Shown here one piece after another: positions 53,850-63,308 of a stretch of 64,000 nucleotides of DNA (position 1 is its first letter; every line of letters begins with the position of its first letter). The stretch covers positions 62,001 to 126,000 of the forward strand of contig CAVOVJ010000002.1 in NCBI GenBank assembly GCA_963699835.1. Direction: 5' to 3'. The notes beneath the pieces were generated by a model. It worked only from the letters and a program-made list of their open reading frames with translations. It was not told where the DNA came from and searched no databases. Made by a program: the position numbers and the translations under genes. Origin of the DNA: BM003 sp963699835. Lineage in GTDB: Bacteria; Pseudomonadota; Gammaproteobacteria; Steroidobacterales; BM003.

Positions 53850-55329
53850 CGGCACCATTGAAACTTCAAGCGGTTTGTCCGATGTATCGCCCTGGAGCAA
53901 CAGCGGTGGTGCAGACGATAACGGCGGTGTGTCAACCGCCGACGATGAGTGCATCATCCACTACGTGCGTACCAGCGGTACCAATGTCCGAACGGTCGCC
54001 GTTGACGGCTCGAACAATGTCTGGATCGGCGGGTATGGGAACCTGGTGCACGAACTGTATGATCAAAATGGCATCGCGGTCCCGGGCACCCAGTTCAATC
54101 TTGGCTGTGGCGGTTACGGCGGGCTCGTTGACGGTAACGGCGTTCTCTGGTCGGCCAATATCAGCCAGGGCCGTTTGCTTCGGTACGATCCCGCGACCAG
54201 TACTGGCAATTGCATCCGGGTTGTTGCGTCCTATGGTCTCGGCATCGACACCAACGGGTTCATCTGGAACAGCATGTGGATCAACAACACCATCATGAAA
54301 ATCAGCCCCGCCGGCGTAGCCGAGCCCGGATTTCCGGTTCCGACCGGTGGCGCCAGCAACGATCGTGGCGTTGCCATAACGCCGGCTGACAACAACGTCT
54401 GGGTAGCCAATAGCGGCGGCAGCGATGTGTCGCGGCTCGATAACAATGGTAATTTGCTGAATATCGTCGCGGTTGGTACGACGCCAACAGGTGTTGCAGT
54501 CGATGCGGCGGGCAAGGTCTGGGTCACGAATTACTCCTCGCACAACGTGATGCGTATTGACCCGGTCACCAACCTGGTGGATCTGACCGTCAGTCTTGGC
54601 GCCGGAGCCGGCCCCGACAACTACAGCGACATGACCGGTTCCACGTTGACGGCGGCCCCGGACAACGGCACCTGGTCGGTCGATTACGATAGTGGTCAGG
54701 TCGACGCGCCGTGGAAGTCGGTCAGCTGGACCGCAGCCGAACCCGGCGACAGCGGTATCGTTGTAACGATTGCCGGCAGCGCAGACGGCATTGCGTTCGG
54801 CCCGTTCGAGGCAGTCACGAATGGCGGTGAGCCATCCTTCGATTCCCGGTACCTGCGGATAAATGTTGCATTTACCCGCGCCAGCGCCGGCGACAGCCCG
54901 ATCCTGTTCGACCTGACGGCTCTCTGGAATCGGGATCCCGATTGCTCGGCCGCGGCGCCTGACATCGATACGATCTGGCCGCCCAACCACAAGTTCGTTC
55001 CTGTGAGCGTGCTGGGAGTGACCGATCCCGATGGCGATGCGGTCGTGATCACGATCGACAGCATCTGGCAGGATGAGCCCGTCGATACGTTCGGTGACGG
55101 CACGTTTGCCCCGGATGGACAGGGCGTGGGTACCTCGTTTGCCGAAGTTCGCGCCGAGCGTACCGGCAATGTCAATGTGCCCGGCAACGGCCGGGTTTAC
55201 CACATCGGCTTTACCGCCAGCGACGGCTTTGGCGGAAGTTGTTCAGGTTCTGTTGCGACCGGGGTGCCGCATGACAAGAAGGACATCCCTGTGGATGATG
55301 GACCGCTCTTTGACTCCACAACCTTCTAG
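53791..55329 (+). CDS. Secreted beta-propeller protein, part 2
   Basis: About 510 codons without their own start. Blades show the pattern NVWIGGYGNLVHELYDQNG, GLVDGNGVLWSANISQGRLL and KVWVTNYSSHNVMRIDP, typical of NHL or virginiamycin-B-lyase-like propellers. After about residue 300 come an Ig-like segment and the motif DTIWPPNHKFVPVSVLGVTD, often found in secreted HYR/Ig proteins. Together with part 1 it gives a protein of about 640 residues. It is probably an extracellular matrix or surface protein (inference from fold and riboswitch). Confidence 0.78.
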   Translation, partial: GSVVHIGLVENGQCEDRNGNGTIETSSGLSDVSPWSNSGGADDNGGVSTADDECIIHYVRTSGTNVRTVAVDGSNNVWIGGYGNLVHELYDQNGIAVPGTQFNLGCGGYGGLVDGNGVLWSANISQGRLLRYDPATSTGNCIRVVASYGLGIDTNGFIWNSMWINNTIMKISPAGVAEPGFPVPTGGASNDRGVAITPADNNVWVANSGGSDVSRLDNNGNLLNIVAVGTTPTGVAVDAAGKVWVTNYSSHNVMRIDPVTNLVDLTVSLGAGAGPDNYSDMTGSTLTAAPDNGTWSVDYDSGQVDAPWKSVSWTAAEPGDSGIVVTIAGSADGIAFGPFEAVTNGGEPSFDSRYLRINVAFTRASAGDSPILFDLTALWNRDPDCSAAAPDIDTIWPPNHKFVPVSVLGVTDPDGDAVVITIDSIWQDEPVDTFGDGTFAPDGQGVGTSFAEVRAERTGNVNVPGNGRVYHIGFTASDGFGGSCSGSVATGVPHDKKDIPVDDGPLFDSTTF

Positions 55330-55350
55330 CTCTACGCGTTACGCAAGCCA

Positions 55351-55381
55351 CGAGAAGCGCCCTCTGCGGGGCGCTTCTTGC
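55351..55381 (+). terminator. Hairpin terminator after the beta-propeller gene
   Basis: GAAGCGCCC, loop TCTGC, GGGGCGCTTC, then TTGCT, about 25 nt after the stop codon. The T run is weak. Confidence 0.6.
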
Positions 55382-55392
55382 TAATGTATTCG

Positions 55393-55436
55393 TAGAGAGG
55401 AAAAACTGCCGTCTCAGGTTTTTACTCTGACCGCAT
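55393..55436. repeat. GGGGTCAGAG family copy downstream of the propeller gene
   Basis: GAGAGGAAAAACTGCCGTCT and TTTTTACTCTGACCGCA. Over 30 nt are the same as in the copy at 53115-53160. Confidence 0.75.
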
Positions 55437-55437
55437 T

Positions 55438-56781
55438 TTATCTTGCTAACTCGCACCGGACCTCGCTTCCCTGACGATTGCAGGCGGCCGGCCACCCATA
55501 CACATCCCAGTGCCGGTCGAGGCCTAATGAGGTGACCAGTGCGCCGAACATCGGATGACGGCGAAACCCGGCCGACTCCCGCGCGAACAGGAATTCGACA
55601 TCGAAATTTGCCGGGTCGGCGATCAGCGTGTTGGCGATATCCATCGCGCGGTCATATTCACCGAGATAGATCCAGGCACCGAACAGCAGACGCGGTTTGA
55701 CGCCGCCGGTCCGCTCCGCATCCGCAACCGCCTGCACCGCGGTCTGGCGCTGCCCGCTGTCTTCCTGGGCTGCGATGAACGGGACGACCCAGTCGGTTGC
55801 GCCTCCGAGGCGCATCTGGATCGCCTGCATCAGTCCGAGCGCTTCCGGGTAGCGATGCTGGCGCAGCAGCAGTATCAGATAGGCCCGCGGATTAGCTGTG
55901 GGTCCCAGACCCAGCAATGCGGCTTCCTCGAATTGGCGTTGGGCAAGATCGTCCTGGTCGTCCCACAGATACGCAACCGCGAGCCGGTCGTTGACGACCG
56001 GGGAGAGCGCGTCGAGCTCCTTTGCGCGTAATGCAAACTCGAGCGACGGGCCGGCATGACCGAGGCTCGCCTGGAATTGCGAATACCACTGGAATAACTC
56101 CGGGTCGGTCGAATCAAACGCGATCGCCCGCCGGAAATCTTCCTCGGCGCGAATCCACTCCCAGCTGCGGAATGCGATGAACGCCGAGAGGCCTGCCGCC
56201 GAATCGCCAATGTCGGCACCACGCTCACGGCCAGTCGCGATCGCCGACCGCGCCGCGTCGAACATCTTTTGCTGTGTCTCGGCAGAGTAGTAGGGTAGCA
56301 ATGCATAAGCGTGGGCCATTTCGACATAGGCCGCCGCGTATTTCGGATCCAGCGCAATCGCCTCCTCAAGCAGCACGACCGCGTGGCGGATCGGTTCTTC
56401 CTCGCGTCGCTTGATGACATGCCGCGCGCGCAGGAACAGCAGATAGGCGTTCTTGTCCAGAGTCGGCGGCCCGATCGCGGCGATCGTCTCGGTCGCCTGC
56501 GACTTCAGCATCGGCGTGACCGCGGCGACGATCGATGTCGCGATCTGGTTCTGCACTTCGAATATCTCGTCCAGCGTCGCATCGTAACTGTCGTTCCACA
56601 GCTCGTGACCGTCGCCGGCATCGACCAGTTGCACGCTTATCCTGAGCTTGCGACCGTCCACCCGAACCGTACCGTAGACGAGTTTCGACACGCCGAGTTT
56701 CCGTCCGACCACGCGCGGGTCGTCTCGCCGTGTTCTCATCGCCGACAGAGGTGGCCCGCGCGATGACTTCGATGCCATCAA
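55438..56781 (-). pseudogene. wHTH/TolB/TPR regulator, C-terminal fragment
   Basis: 447 codons that start inside the TolB-like domain (DDPRVVGRKLGVSKLVYGTV; GHELWNDSYDATLDEIFEVQ) and contain about eight TPR-like helix pairs, e.g. YAAAYVEMAHAYALLPYYSA, AEEDFRRAIAFDSTDPELFQ. The missing N-terminal part of the domain is readable in other frames at about 56700-56890 (VIAVLPFENVSA; DYFSDGLTDELVTSLSRVDG), so at least two frameshifts separate it from the rest. It was once one gene with the wHTH fragment at 56995-57690. Confidence 0.75.
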
Positions 56782-56994
56782 CCCGCGAAAGGCTGGTAAC
56801 CAGTTCGTCGGTCAGCCCGTCGCTGAAGTAATCGGTATCGGGAGGTGGCGCTGACGTTCTCGAACGGCAGCACCGCGATTACGTTGTGCGGCCGGCACTG
56901 GAGGGTGTCACGTTTGCGGAGACTCTGTGCCCGACCCTCGGCTGGACGAAAGGCTTTTGTGTCGCGATACCAACTGTCAGCAGCATCAGTGCGA

Positions 56995-57690
56995 TCAGGG
57001 CATAGTCCGTGCGGCTGCCACGCAGGAGGGGTATCGAGAATCGGCTTTGCCGCGCGGGCGCGCGACCTGCAGCCAGACGACCGCGATGACGGCGCTGCAG
57101 ACCACGATCATCAGCAACGACACCGCGCGCACCAGCCAGCCCGGCGCGGTGTCGGCGCCGAGCATGGCGATGCCCTGGACGATCCAGAAACCGGCGGCGG
57201 CGGTCAGCGCGGTCAGACGGAAATTGCGCCGAAGGCGGCCGTTCGACGCGGACGGTTCGTCGGATGCCGGTGTCGGCGTAGTGACGGATTCGTCCGGGTC
57301 GGGCAGCCTCTGGTGTTCGGTGTTGGCCGCCGTATCGGCGGGCCAGTTTCGGACTGGCCGTCTCGGCTCCTCACCCGGTCTCGTTACCGGCGCGATCAGT
57401 CGATAACCGACCCCCGAAATCGTCTGAATGTAGTCGGGATGTTTCGGATCGTCGCCGAGTGCACCGCGCAGCAATGAGATGCACCTCGACAGCACCTCGT
57501 CGGTGACCGGACGTCCGCGCCAGACCTCCTCGTAGAGCGCCTGGCGGGTGACGATCTCGCCGGGTTGCTGTGCGAGCGTGCTGAGCACCCATACCGCCTT
57601 GGGTTCCATGCGCAGACTTTCATCATCCCGCGTGAGCGTGTTAGCCAGCGGATCGACTTGCCATGGTCCGACCGAAAAAGCGCGATTCAG
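56995..57690 (-). pseudogene. wHTH/TolB/TPR regulator, N-terminal DNA-binding fragment
   Basis: A winged helix of the OmpR/CadC kind (FSVGPWQVDPLANTL; IVTRQALYEEVWRGRPVTDE; PDYIQTISGVGYRLIAPV), a Pro/Glu-rich linker, and two hydrophobic stretches (FRLTALTAAAGFWIVQGIAM; LLMIVVCSAVIAVVWLQVA). A third segment, YALIALMLLTVGIATQ, lies just beyond the stop in another frame. No ATG precedes the domain in frame; coding begins near 57690. With the fragment at 55438-56781 this is a decayed or mis-sequenced regulator of the type seen intact at 9863. Confidence 0.7.
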
Positions 57691-57864
57691 ATTTGGTGGC
57701 CTCGTGGCCGTCCTTTGCTGTCGAGCATAGCAAGAAGCGGGCCGCTTGTACGTCAAGTGTTTTCGCGATGCTTCCTTCTGACAAATCAGCCCGCCATCAG
57801 GATTTCTAAGCTCTGCAACGCGCAGTGTCAGGCCTGTTAAATGCGATTCTGAAGGCTTTGCGCG

Positions 57865-59109
57865 ATGGCGATTTCGCGGTTTCGATGTTCCGGGTGGCTG
57901 GGCATGGAGGACGGGCATTTTGCGTTATGCCTGGCCGTACGCCTGCGTGTTTGTTGCCGTCACGCGGCTATCGGCGACCGATATCGCGTCGAGAAAACCG
58001 TCAGCGATCCGATACTTGCACCGGGTGGCGCGGTGGAGTTCATGGTCACGGTTCGAAACCTCGGCCCGTTCGTCGCCAATACGGTCCACGTGATCGAGTT
58101 TTACCGCCGGAGCTCGTGATCCCGCCGGGGTTGCCCGTTTACGAGCCACGGCAACTACGATCCCGCACTCGGTCTGTGGACCATCGAACAGCTCGCCGAG
58201 GACGAGAGCGCGGTGCTTGTGGTGCCGGCCCAGGCGGCGTGGATCCGTTGCCGCCGTGCGTGGTCAACGAGGCTATTGTGGGTGCCTATCCGGACGATCC
58301 CGACCCGCACAATGACAGGGCCTCCGTTGCGGTTCACGCGCCCGGGATCGATCGCTGCGTGGATCTTTCGATTGCGCAGTCGAGTTTCATGCTCGCGGAA
58401 CCCTTTTGCGCAAATTCGACCCGTGTGCTGATGACGCTGTCGGTCACCAACTACGGTCCCGATCCGGCGCGCCAGGTGCGCGTCAGTGTCGCCGACAGCC
58501 CGGACGTGGTCCCGGGGCTCGTGTTCGACGACGCGTTTTGCTCGACGAACGGGCACCACGATCTGCGAACTCAGCGAGCTCGGCGCCGGCGAGTCGGTAT
58601 TGCTGTCGCTCAGATCGCAGCAGTTCAAGAACTCGGACGGCAGGGAAGTGACGGTTACCGCGACCGTGACGAGCCCGGACCCGGAAACCGGCCTCGGCGA
58701 CGGGCAGAGTATTCAGAGCTGGTACGTGCCGGCCTTCGGCGATTGTACCTACGACATCGGCACCAGCGGCGGTGCCGGCGCGTGTTTTATCGCGACTGCG
58801 GCTTACGGCTCGCCGCTGCACCCGCATGTCGCAAGCCTGCGCCGTTTCCGGGACCGTCATCTGCTGACCCATACGGCGGGCCGCCGGTTCGTCGACCTCT
58901 ATTACCGCTACTCGCCGCCGGCGGCGGACTTCATCGCCGAGCGTCCGGCGTTGCGTGCAATCGCAAGGCTGGCGTTGTGGCCGGTCGTTTTCGCGGTGGA
59001 GTTTCCGTTGCGTGCAGCGCTGTCGATGTTCGGGCTCGCGGTCGGGCTGTGGAGTTGGTTGCGGTTGCGACGTATCCGCCCGGCTGCGCGCTGGCGGGTT
59101 TTTCAGTGA
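57865..59109 (+). pseudogene. CFI-box surface protein paralogue, multiply frameshifted
   Basis: Pieces of one protein lie in successive frames: VEKTVSDPILAPGGAVEFMV (DUF11-like, 57.99 kb), SHGNYDPALGLWTIEQLAED (58.14 kb), GIDRCVDLSIAQSSFMLAEP (58.34 kb) and ICELSELGAGESVLLSLRSQ (58.57 kb), the last running to the stop at 59109 through CFIATAAYGSPLHPHVASLR, a CFI-box C-terminal region with a membrane end. At least three shifts are needed to join them. It is a close paralogue of the intact next gene. Confidence 0.75.
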
Positions 59110-59170
59110 GTGGTGGCAATCCGGGTTCGATGCTCTCGAGCCGGGTCCGCTCGTCCCAAGGGGGAGTGAA

Positions 59171-60406
59171 GTGAACAAATACGAGAATAAGACAGGTGTG
59201 CTGGTGCTGGGACTCGCTTACGCGATGACTGCGACGGCGACCTCGGACATCGCTGTGGAGAAGACCGTCAACGATGCGGCGCTCGCGCCGGGCGCGGCGG
59301 TCGAGTTCACGGTAACGGTGTCCAATTCAGGGCCCGACGCAGCGAGCGGGGTGAGTGTCAGCGACAAGCTGCCGGCAGGTCTGTCGATCCCCGCCGGCGT
59401 GGTACCCGTCGCAAGCCAGGGAGACTACGACGCAGCCGCCGGGACGTGGGATGTCGGCGCGCTTGCCGTCGGCGTCGATGCGGTGCTCGCCGTGCCGGCC
59501 CAGGTCGTTGCCGATCCGCTGCCGCTTTGCATCGCGAACCGCGCGGTTGCCGACGCCGCGGGCGACGACCCGGATTACAGCAATAACCTGGCGATCGCGG
59601 CCTTGCGCCAGCCGGGTGAGCCGGGCCGCTGCGTCGATTTGAGCATCGAACTCGTGCGCTTCGGGCCGTTCCTGTATTGCGACGACGAGACGATTGAGAT
59701 CTGGGTGACCGTCGCGAACCTCGGCGCTGATGCGGCCACCGACGTCGTGCTGCAACTCGAGGATGGCCCCAACCTGCCTCCGGGTCTCGAATTCGTAGAA
59801 ACTGCGTGCGGCGGCGGCGCGAGCTGCACCGTGGCGAGCCTCGCTGCCGGGATGTCGACGACCCGGATCCTGCGTGCGAGCGGGATCCGCAATGCACAGA
59901 GCGTGACATACGATGTCGCGGTATCGGTCTCGAGCGCCGACCCGGACGTGCTGCCGGGTGACGAGAGCGCCACCCTGCCAGTCACGAAGGGCGCCTACCA
60001 GGAATGCGACTTTGATTTTGGCGACCCGTTCGACAGCGGCGGTGGCGGCGGCGGATGTTTTATCGCGACCGCGGCATATGGCTCGGCGCTGCACCCGCAT
60101 GTCATGGGCCTGCGCCGTTTCCGTGATCGCCATCTGCTGACGAACGCTGCCGGGCGCGCGCTCGTGGACATCTATTACCGCTATTCGCCGCCGGCCGCGG
60201 ACTATATCGCCGAGCGCCCGTTCCTGCGCGCGCTTGCACGTGCCGCGTTGTGGCCGGTCGTGATGACGGTTGCCCATCCGCCCCTGGCGGCCCTGTTTGC
60301 GGTTTTGACGTTGTTCCTTGTCGTGTCGGTTCGGACCGGCGAGCGCGTGCCGCTTTGGTTGCGCGCGATCGGATCGGACGGGAGATGCCCTGATGAACGC
60401 GAATGA
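59171..60406 (+). CDS. DUF11 surface protein with CFI-box C-terminus
   Basis: 411 residues from GTG 59171, with GGGGGAG upstream. A hydrophobic leader (GVLVLGLAYAMTATATS) is followed by a DUF11 domain (DIAVEKTVNDAALAPGAAVE; FTVTVSNSGPDAASGVSVSD), a second similar domain, then a Gly-rich linker and the CFI-box region CFIATAAYGSALHPHVMGLR, ending in hydrophobic segments (ALFAVLTLFLVVSV). The CFI-box is a C-terminal processing or anchoring type region found in secreted proteins. It overlaps the following lipoprotein gene by 14 nt. Confidence 0.88.
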   Translation: MNKYENKTGVLVLGLAYAMTATATSDIAVEKTVNDAALAPGAAVEFTVTVSNSGPDAASGVSVSDKLPAGLSIPAGVVPVASQGDYDAAAGTWDVGALAVGVDAVLAVPAQVVADPLPLCIANRAVADAAGDDPDYSNNLAIAALRQPGEPGRCVDLSIELVRFGPFLYCDDETIEIWVTVANLGADAATDVVLQLEDGPNLPPGLEFVETACGGGASCTVASLAAGMSTTRILRASGIRNAQSVTYDVAVSVSSADPDVLPGDESATLPVTKGAYQECDFDFGDPFDSGGGGGGCFIATAAYGSALHPHVMGLRRFRDRHLLTNAAGRALVDIYYRYSPPAADYIAERPFLRALARAALWPVVMTVAHPPLAALFAVLTLFLVVSVRTGERVPLWLRAIGSDGRCPDERE

Positions 60407-60824
60407 CAATCTGCTCTTCGCCTCGATTCTGGTACTGCTCGGGGTCGCGGGCGGCTGCACCAGTATGCGAACTGTGGATCACACCCATGAAGAAACGGAA
60501 CACGCGGTCGAGGTGGGCGATACCGTGCGGATCGTTACCCATGCGGGTCAGCGGATCGAGTTCGAGGTGACCGCGATCGACCGGGACACGGTGACCGGCG
60601 TGCGGCGGAAGAAGACCGGGCGGGTCGTGACCGGCTACGAGATCGACCCGGCGGACAGGGAATTGCCCGACGAGACGCTGCGGGTGCCGTTGGACGACGT
60701 TGCCAGGCTACAGGTGCGTGAACTCGAAGGCTGGAAAGTGGCCGCGGTGGTCGGCAGCACGGTCGGGGTGCTCTGGTTGATCGGTTTCCTGATGGCCACT
60801 TTCCTGATAGTCCCGACCTTGTAG
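60393..60824 (+). CDS. Small lipoprotein of unknown function
   Basis: 143 residues: lipobox LGVAGGC near residue 22, a soluble part (VEVGDTVRIVTHAGQRIEFE; VTAIDRDTVTGVRRKKTGRV) that looks like a small beta-barrel, and a C-terminal membrane helix (AAVVGSTVGVLWLIGFLMAT). The combination of lipid anchor and C-terminal helix is unusual. It is translationally coupled to the CFI-box gene through a 14-nt overlap. Confidence 0.75.
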   Translation: MNANDNLLFASILVLLGVAGGCTSMRTVDHTHEETEHAVEVGDTVRIVTHAGQRIEFEVTAIDRDTVTGVRRKKTGRVVTGYEIDPADRELPDETLRVPLDDVARLQVRELEGWKVAAVVGSTVGVLWLIGFLMATFLIVPTL

Positions 60825-61052
60825 CGGGTATGCCGCAGGGTGGGCCGGCGGATACGGCCCGGCGCATGCGGCAGACAGCGCGATGACGATAGTGGCCGAG
60901 AGCGGGGAGACCAGGCTGCCGGCGGGCAGACCGGTCGAGAGGTTGGATTTTGGGTGTGCCGCGTTGCGAGAGAAATGAAAAGCGCGGCGCGCCGGGAGCC
61001 GGGCCCATGTCGGGCCGGGAAAAGGATGCGAGACATCCATGAGGAGAGTGAG

Positions 61053-62339
61053 ATGAATTACAGGTATGCAAGCGCGGCCGGCATCACGCTGGCGGCATTA
61101 CTGGTTTTGGGTCCTGCGCCGGTGTCTGCGCAGGTGCTGGAAGAAGAGCCGAACAATACCTGCCAGACGGCGCAGGCGGTCGGCGCGTTGCCGGGACTGC
61201 CTGCGATCGTGTCGGGCAGTCTCGATACCGACTACGTCTCCGATCCGCCGGTCTACGATGTCGATTTCTACCAGTTTGACGGCATCCCGGGCAGCAGGTT
61301 GCGATCCGAACTGCGCGGCATGAGCAGCGGCGTCGGCACGCTCGGCGATCCCTACCTTGGCTTGTTCGACTCGGACTGCAACCTGCTCGCGGCGAATGAC
61401 GATTCCGTGCTCGGGTTGGAGTCGCGGATCGATTTCGAAGTGCCCGCGGACGGCGTCTTTATTCTCGCGGCGACCGGTTGCTGCGATGGCGAATTCATCG
61501 GGGCACACGGGCAGGAAGGCAGCTATCAGCTCAGTATCCTCGAGGCATTGCCGGCCATCGGATCGATCAGCGGCCGGGTCGTGGACGAAATTACCGGTGA
61601 GCCGCTGTCGGGTGCCGAGCCGCCCTATGCGTTTGCGGAGCTTTTTGGCTGCAGCAATGCAGGATGTTTCAATTATTTCGCCTTTCTGCCGGTTGATGCC
61701 GACGGAACGTTCCGGGTCGAGACCGATAACAACGGCAATCCGCTGGAAGTCGGCAGTTACCTGGTCGCGGCGCGCGCCGACGGTTATCAGCCGGCGGAGT
61801 CCGGTCCTTTTGCGGTCGCGGCGGGCGAGGACTTTTACGTCGGCGATATCGTGCTGACACCACCGCCGGTAACGTTCGACAATATCGTGCCGTGCGCGGA
61901 TTTTTTGCCCGCCGACGGCGGTGTCTGTCGTTACACGGTCGATGTCCGCAACAATACCAATAGCGCGATCCGCGGTCTCGGCTGGAGTAACGTGCAGGCG
62001 TCCGGTACCGGGTCGCCGCTGGGTTACAGCCTGTTCCCGGCCTTTCACAAGCAGTTCGTGCGCGTGCCGGCGCTGTCCACCCGCACCATGAGTTTCAGCT
62101 TCAGAGTGCCGGCGGGGGTCGCCGACGGTGCGTTCTTCTGTGCCGATGGCTGGTTCTCGGATCGCGAAACGGCCTTCATGGGCACGTTGAAAACCGAGCT
62201 CCTGTTCTGTGTCAGCAAACAATCCGGGGCGTTCACAGCGCTGGATCCGAAATTGGCGGCGGGCATGCTCAAGGCTTACGGCCAGAACCCTGGTCGCGGA
62301 GCGAAGCCGACAGTCCGACCGTTGTCTTTGCAGCGTTAA
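61053..62339 (+). CDS. Secreted protein with PPC-like domain
   Basis: 428 residues; signal peptide MNYRYASAAGITLAALLVLG, cleaved near SAQ. Residues ~28-170 match the pre-peptidase C-terminal fold: EEEPNNTCQTAQAVG, VDFYQFDGIPGSRLRSEL, DPYLGLFDSDCNLLAANDDS. A carboxypeptidase-regulatory-like region follows (ISGRVVDEITGEPLSGAEPP), then a beta-rich C-terminus. GAGGAGAG precedes the ATG. A strong terminator follows. No catalytic domain is seen, so it is probably structural. Confidence 0.85.
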   Translation: MNYRYASAAGITLAALLVLGPAPVSAQVLEEEPNNTCQTAQAVGALPGLPAIVSGSLDTDYVSDPPVYDVDFYQFDGIPGSRLRSELRGMSSGVGTLGDPYLGLFDSDCNLLAANDDSVLGLESRIDFEVPADGVFILAATGCCDGEFIGAHGQEGSYQLSILEALPAIGSISGRVVDEITGEPLSGAEPPYAFAELFGCSNAGCFNYFAFLPVDADGTFRVETDNNGNPLEVGSYLVAARADGYQPAESGPFAVAAGEDFYVGDIVLTPPPVTFDNIVPCADFLPADGGVCRYTVDVRNNTNSAIRGLGWSNVQASGTGSPLGYSLFPAFHKQFVRVPALSTRTMSFSFRVPAGVADGAFFCADGWFSDRETAFMGTLKTELLFCVSKQSGAFTALDPKLAAGMLKAYGQNPGRGAKPTVRPLSLQR

Positions 62340-62351
62340 TAGTCGAGGAGA

Positions 62352-62383
62352 GCCCCGCCGGAAATTTGGCGGGGCTTTTTTTG
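62352..62383 (+). terminator. Rho-independent terminator after the PPC gene
   Basis: GCCCCGCC, loop GGAAATTT, GGCGGGGC and seven T residues, 13 nt after the stop codon. Confidence 0.93.
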
Positions 62384-62554
62384 CCCTGGAGTTGCAGGCA
62401 TTCGGAGACGAGTATTTTTTGAGCTCTGCCACCGCGCCGGCGCGGGTCGCCGCGCTTATCCCCGATTAGATCATTGGGGTCAGAGCAAATACAGATTGGC
62501 CGCCGAGCCGGGTTTTGCTCAGAGCTTGTTTATCCAGGCGCCTGCCGATGCCAG

Positions 62555-62820
62555 TCAGATCTCGATCGGCAGGCGGCGGCAACGCTTGCCGGTGGCGGCA
62601 TAAATCGCGTTCGCCGGCGCCGCGGCGATTGGCGGCACCGACGGCTCGCCGAGCGCGGTCGGATGGGCGTCGGTCTCGGCAAAATGGGTTTCGATTTCGA
62701 CTGGCGATTCGTCGACGTGCAGCAGTCGGTAGTTGGCGAAATTGCCCTCGACGATGCGCCCGTCGGCGACCGTGATGCGTTCGCACAATGCCGCCGGCAG
62801 GTCCTGGGCGATCTGGCTTT
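62555..62820 (-). pseudogene. C-terminal remnant of a xanthine dehydrogenase-type molybdoenzyme
   Basis: About 88 codons ending at the stop 62555-62557. The sequence ITVADGRIVEGNFANYRLL, then GEPSVPPIAAAPANAIYAAT and GKRCRRLPIEI is the conserved end of the large subunit of isoquinoline/aldehyde/xanthine dehydrogenases, including the GE-PPIAPA block near the molybdenum site. The other 600-700 residues are absent, and the frame closes just upstream. No small subunit gene is nearby. Confidence 0.7.
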
Positions 62821-62830
62821 GCCCAACTGC

Positions 62831-63308
62831 TTAGATGACTACTGACCGCAGATATGGCAGCGGGGCGCCTGAGGCCGATCAAATGCGATCAGAAACCACG
62901 CGACGAATCGCTCTGGGCGCGCGCCGGCCAATGACCTTGAATCCGCTGCCGCCGGGGCAGCATGACGCCTGATCTTTTGGTTCAGGAGGTTCGCTGTTTG
63001 CGCCGGAACGGGGGTCTTGATCGTGGACGCGACCTTGTCCCGAAAATGGCGCTGCGGTCATCGTTGGACCTGGTGGGTCGCGATTGCGATACGCGGGCAT
63101 GCCGGTAGATGAAGACGCCGCAGCGACTGCCGAATGTTGCGCCGAAGAATTTCAGGAACGGGGCGAAAAGGGCGGCGAAAACGTATCGCATGCGTCGATT
63201 ATGAAAAAGCTGGACGCAGGGAGGGCTGCGCATATGGTAGATTCGGACTGCGCCGGCACATGCTCAAAGATGAGCGGGCAGCAAAAACACGGACTCTGGG
63301 GGACGAAA
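62831..63308. other. Intergenic stretch without recognisable gene
   Basis: Short frames exist on both strands, but none has a family signature, a convincing start or protein-like composition. It separates the molybdoenzyme remnant from the secreted gene at the right edge. Confidence 0.4.

Noticed and set aside
53932..55203. 423-codon minus-strand frame over the propeller gene
   Set aside because: The plus strand encodes propeller blades preceded by a riboswitch and RBS; the minus frame has no recognisable features.
61098..62432. 444-codon minus-strand frame over the PPC gene
   Set aside because: It would read through the terminator of the plus-strand gene, and it has no signature.
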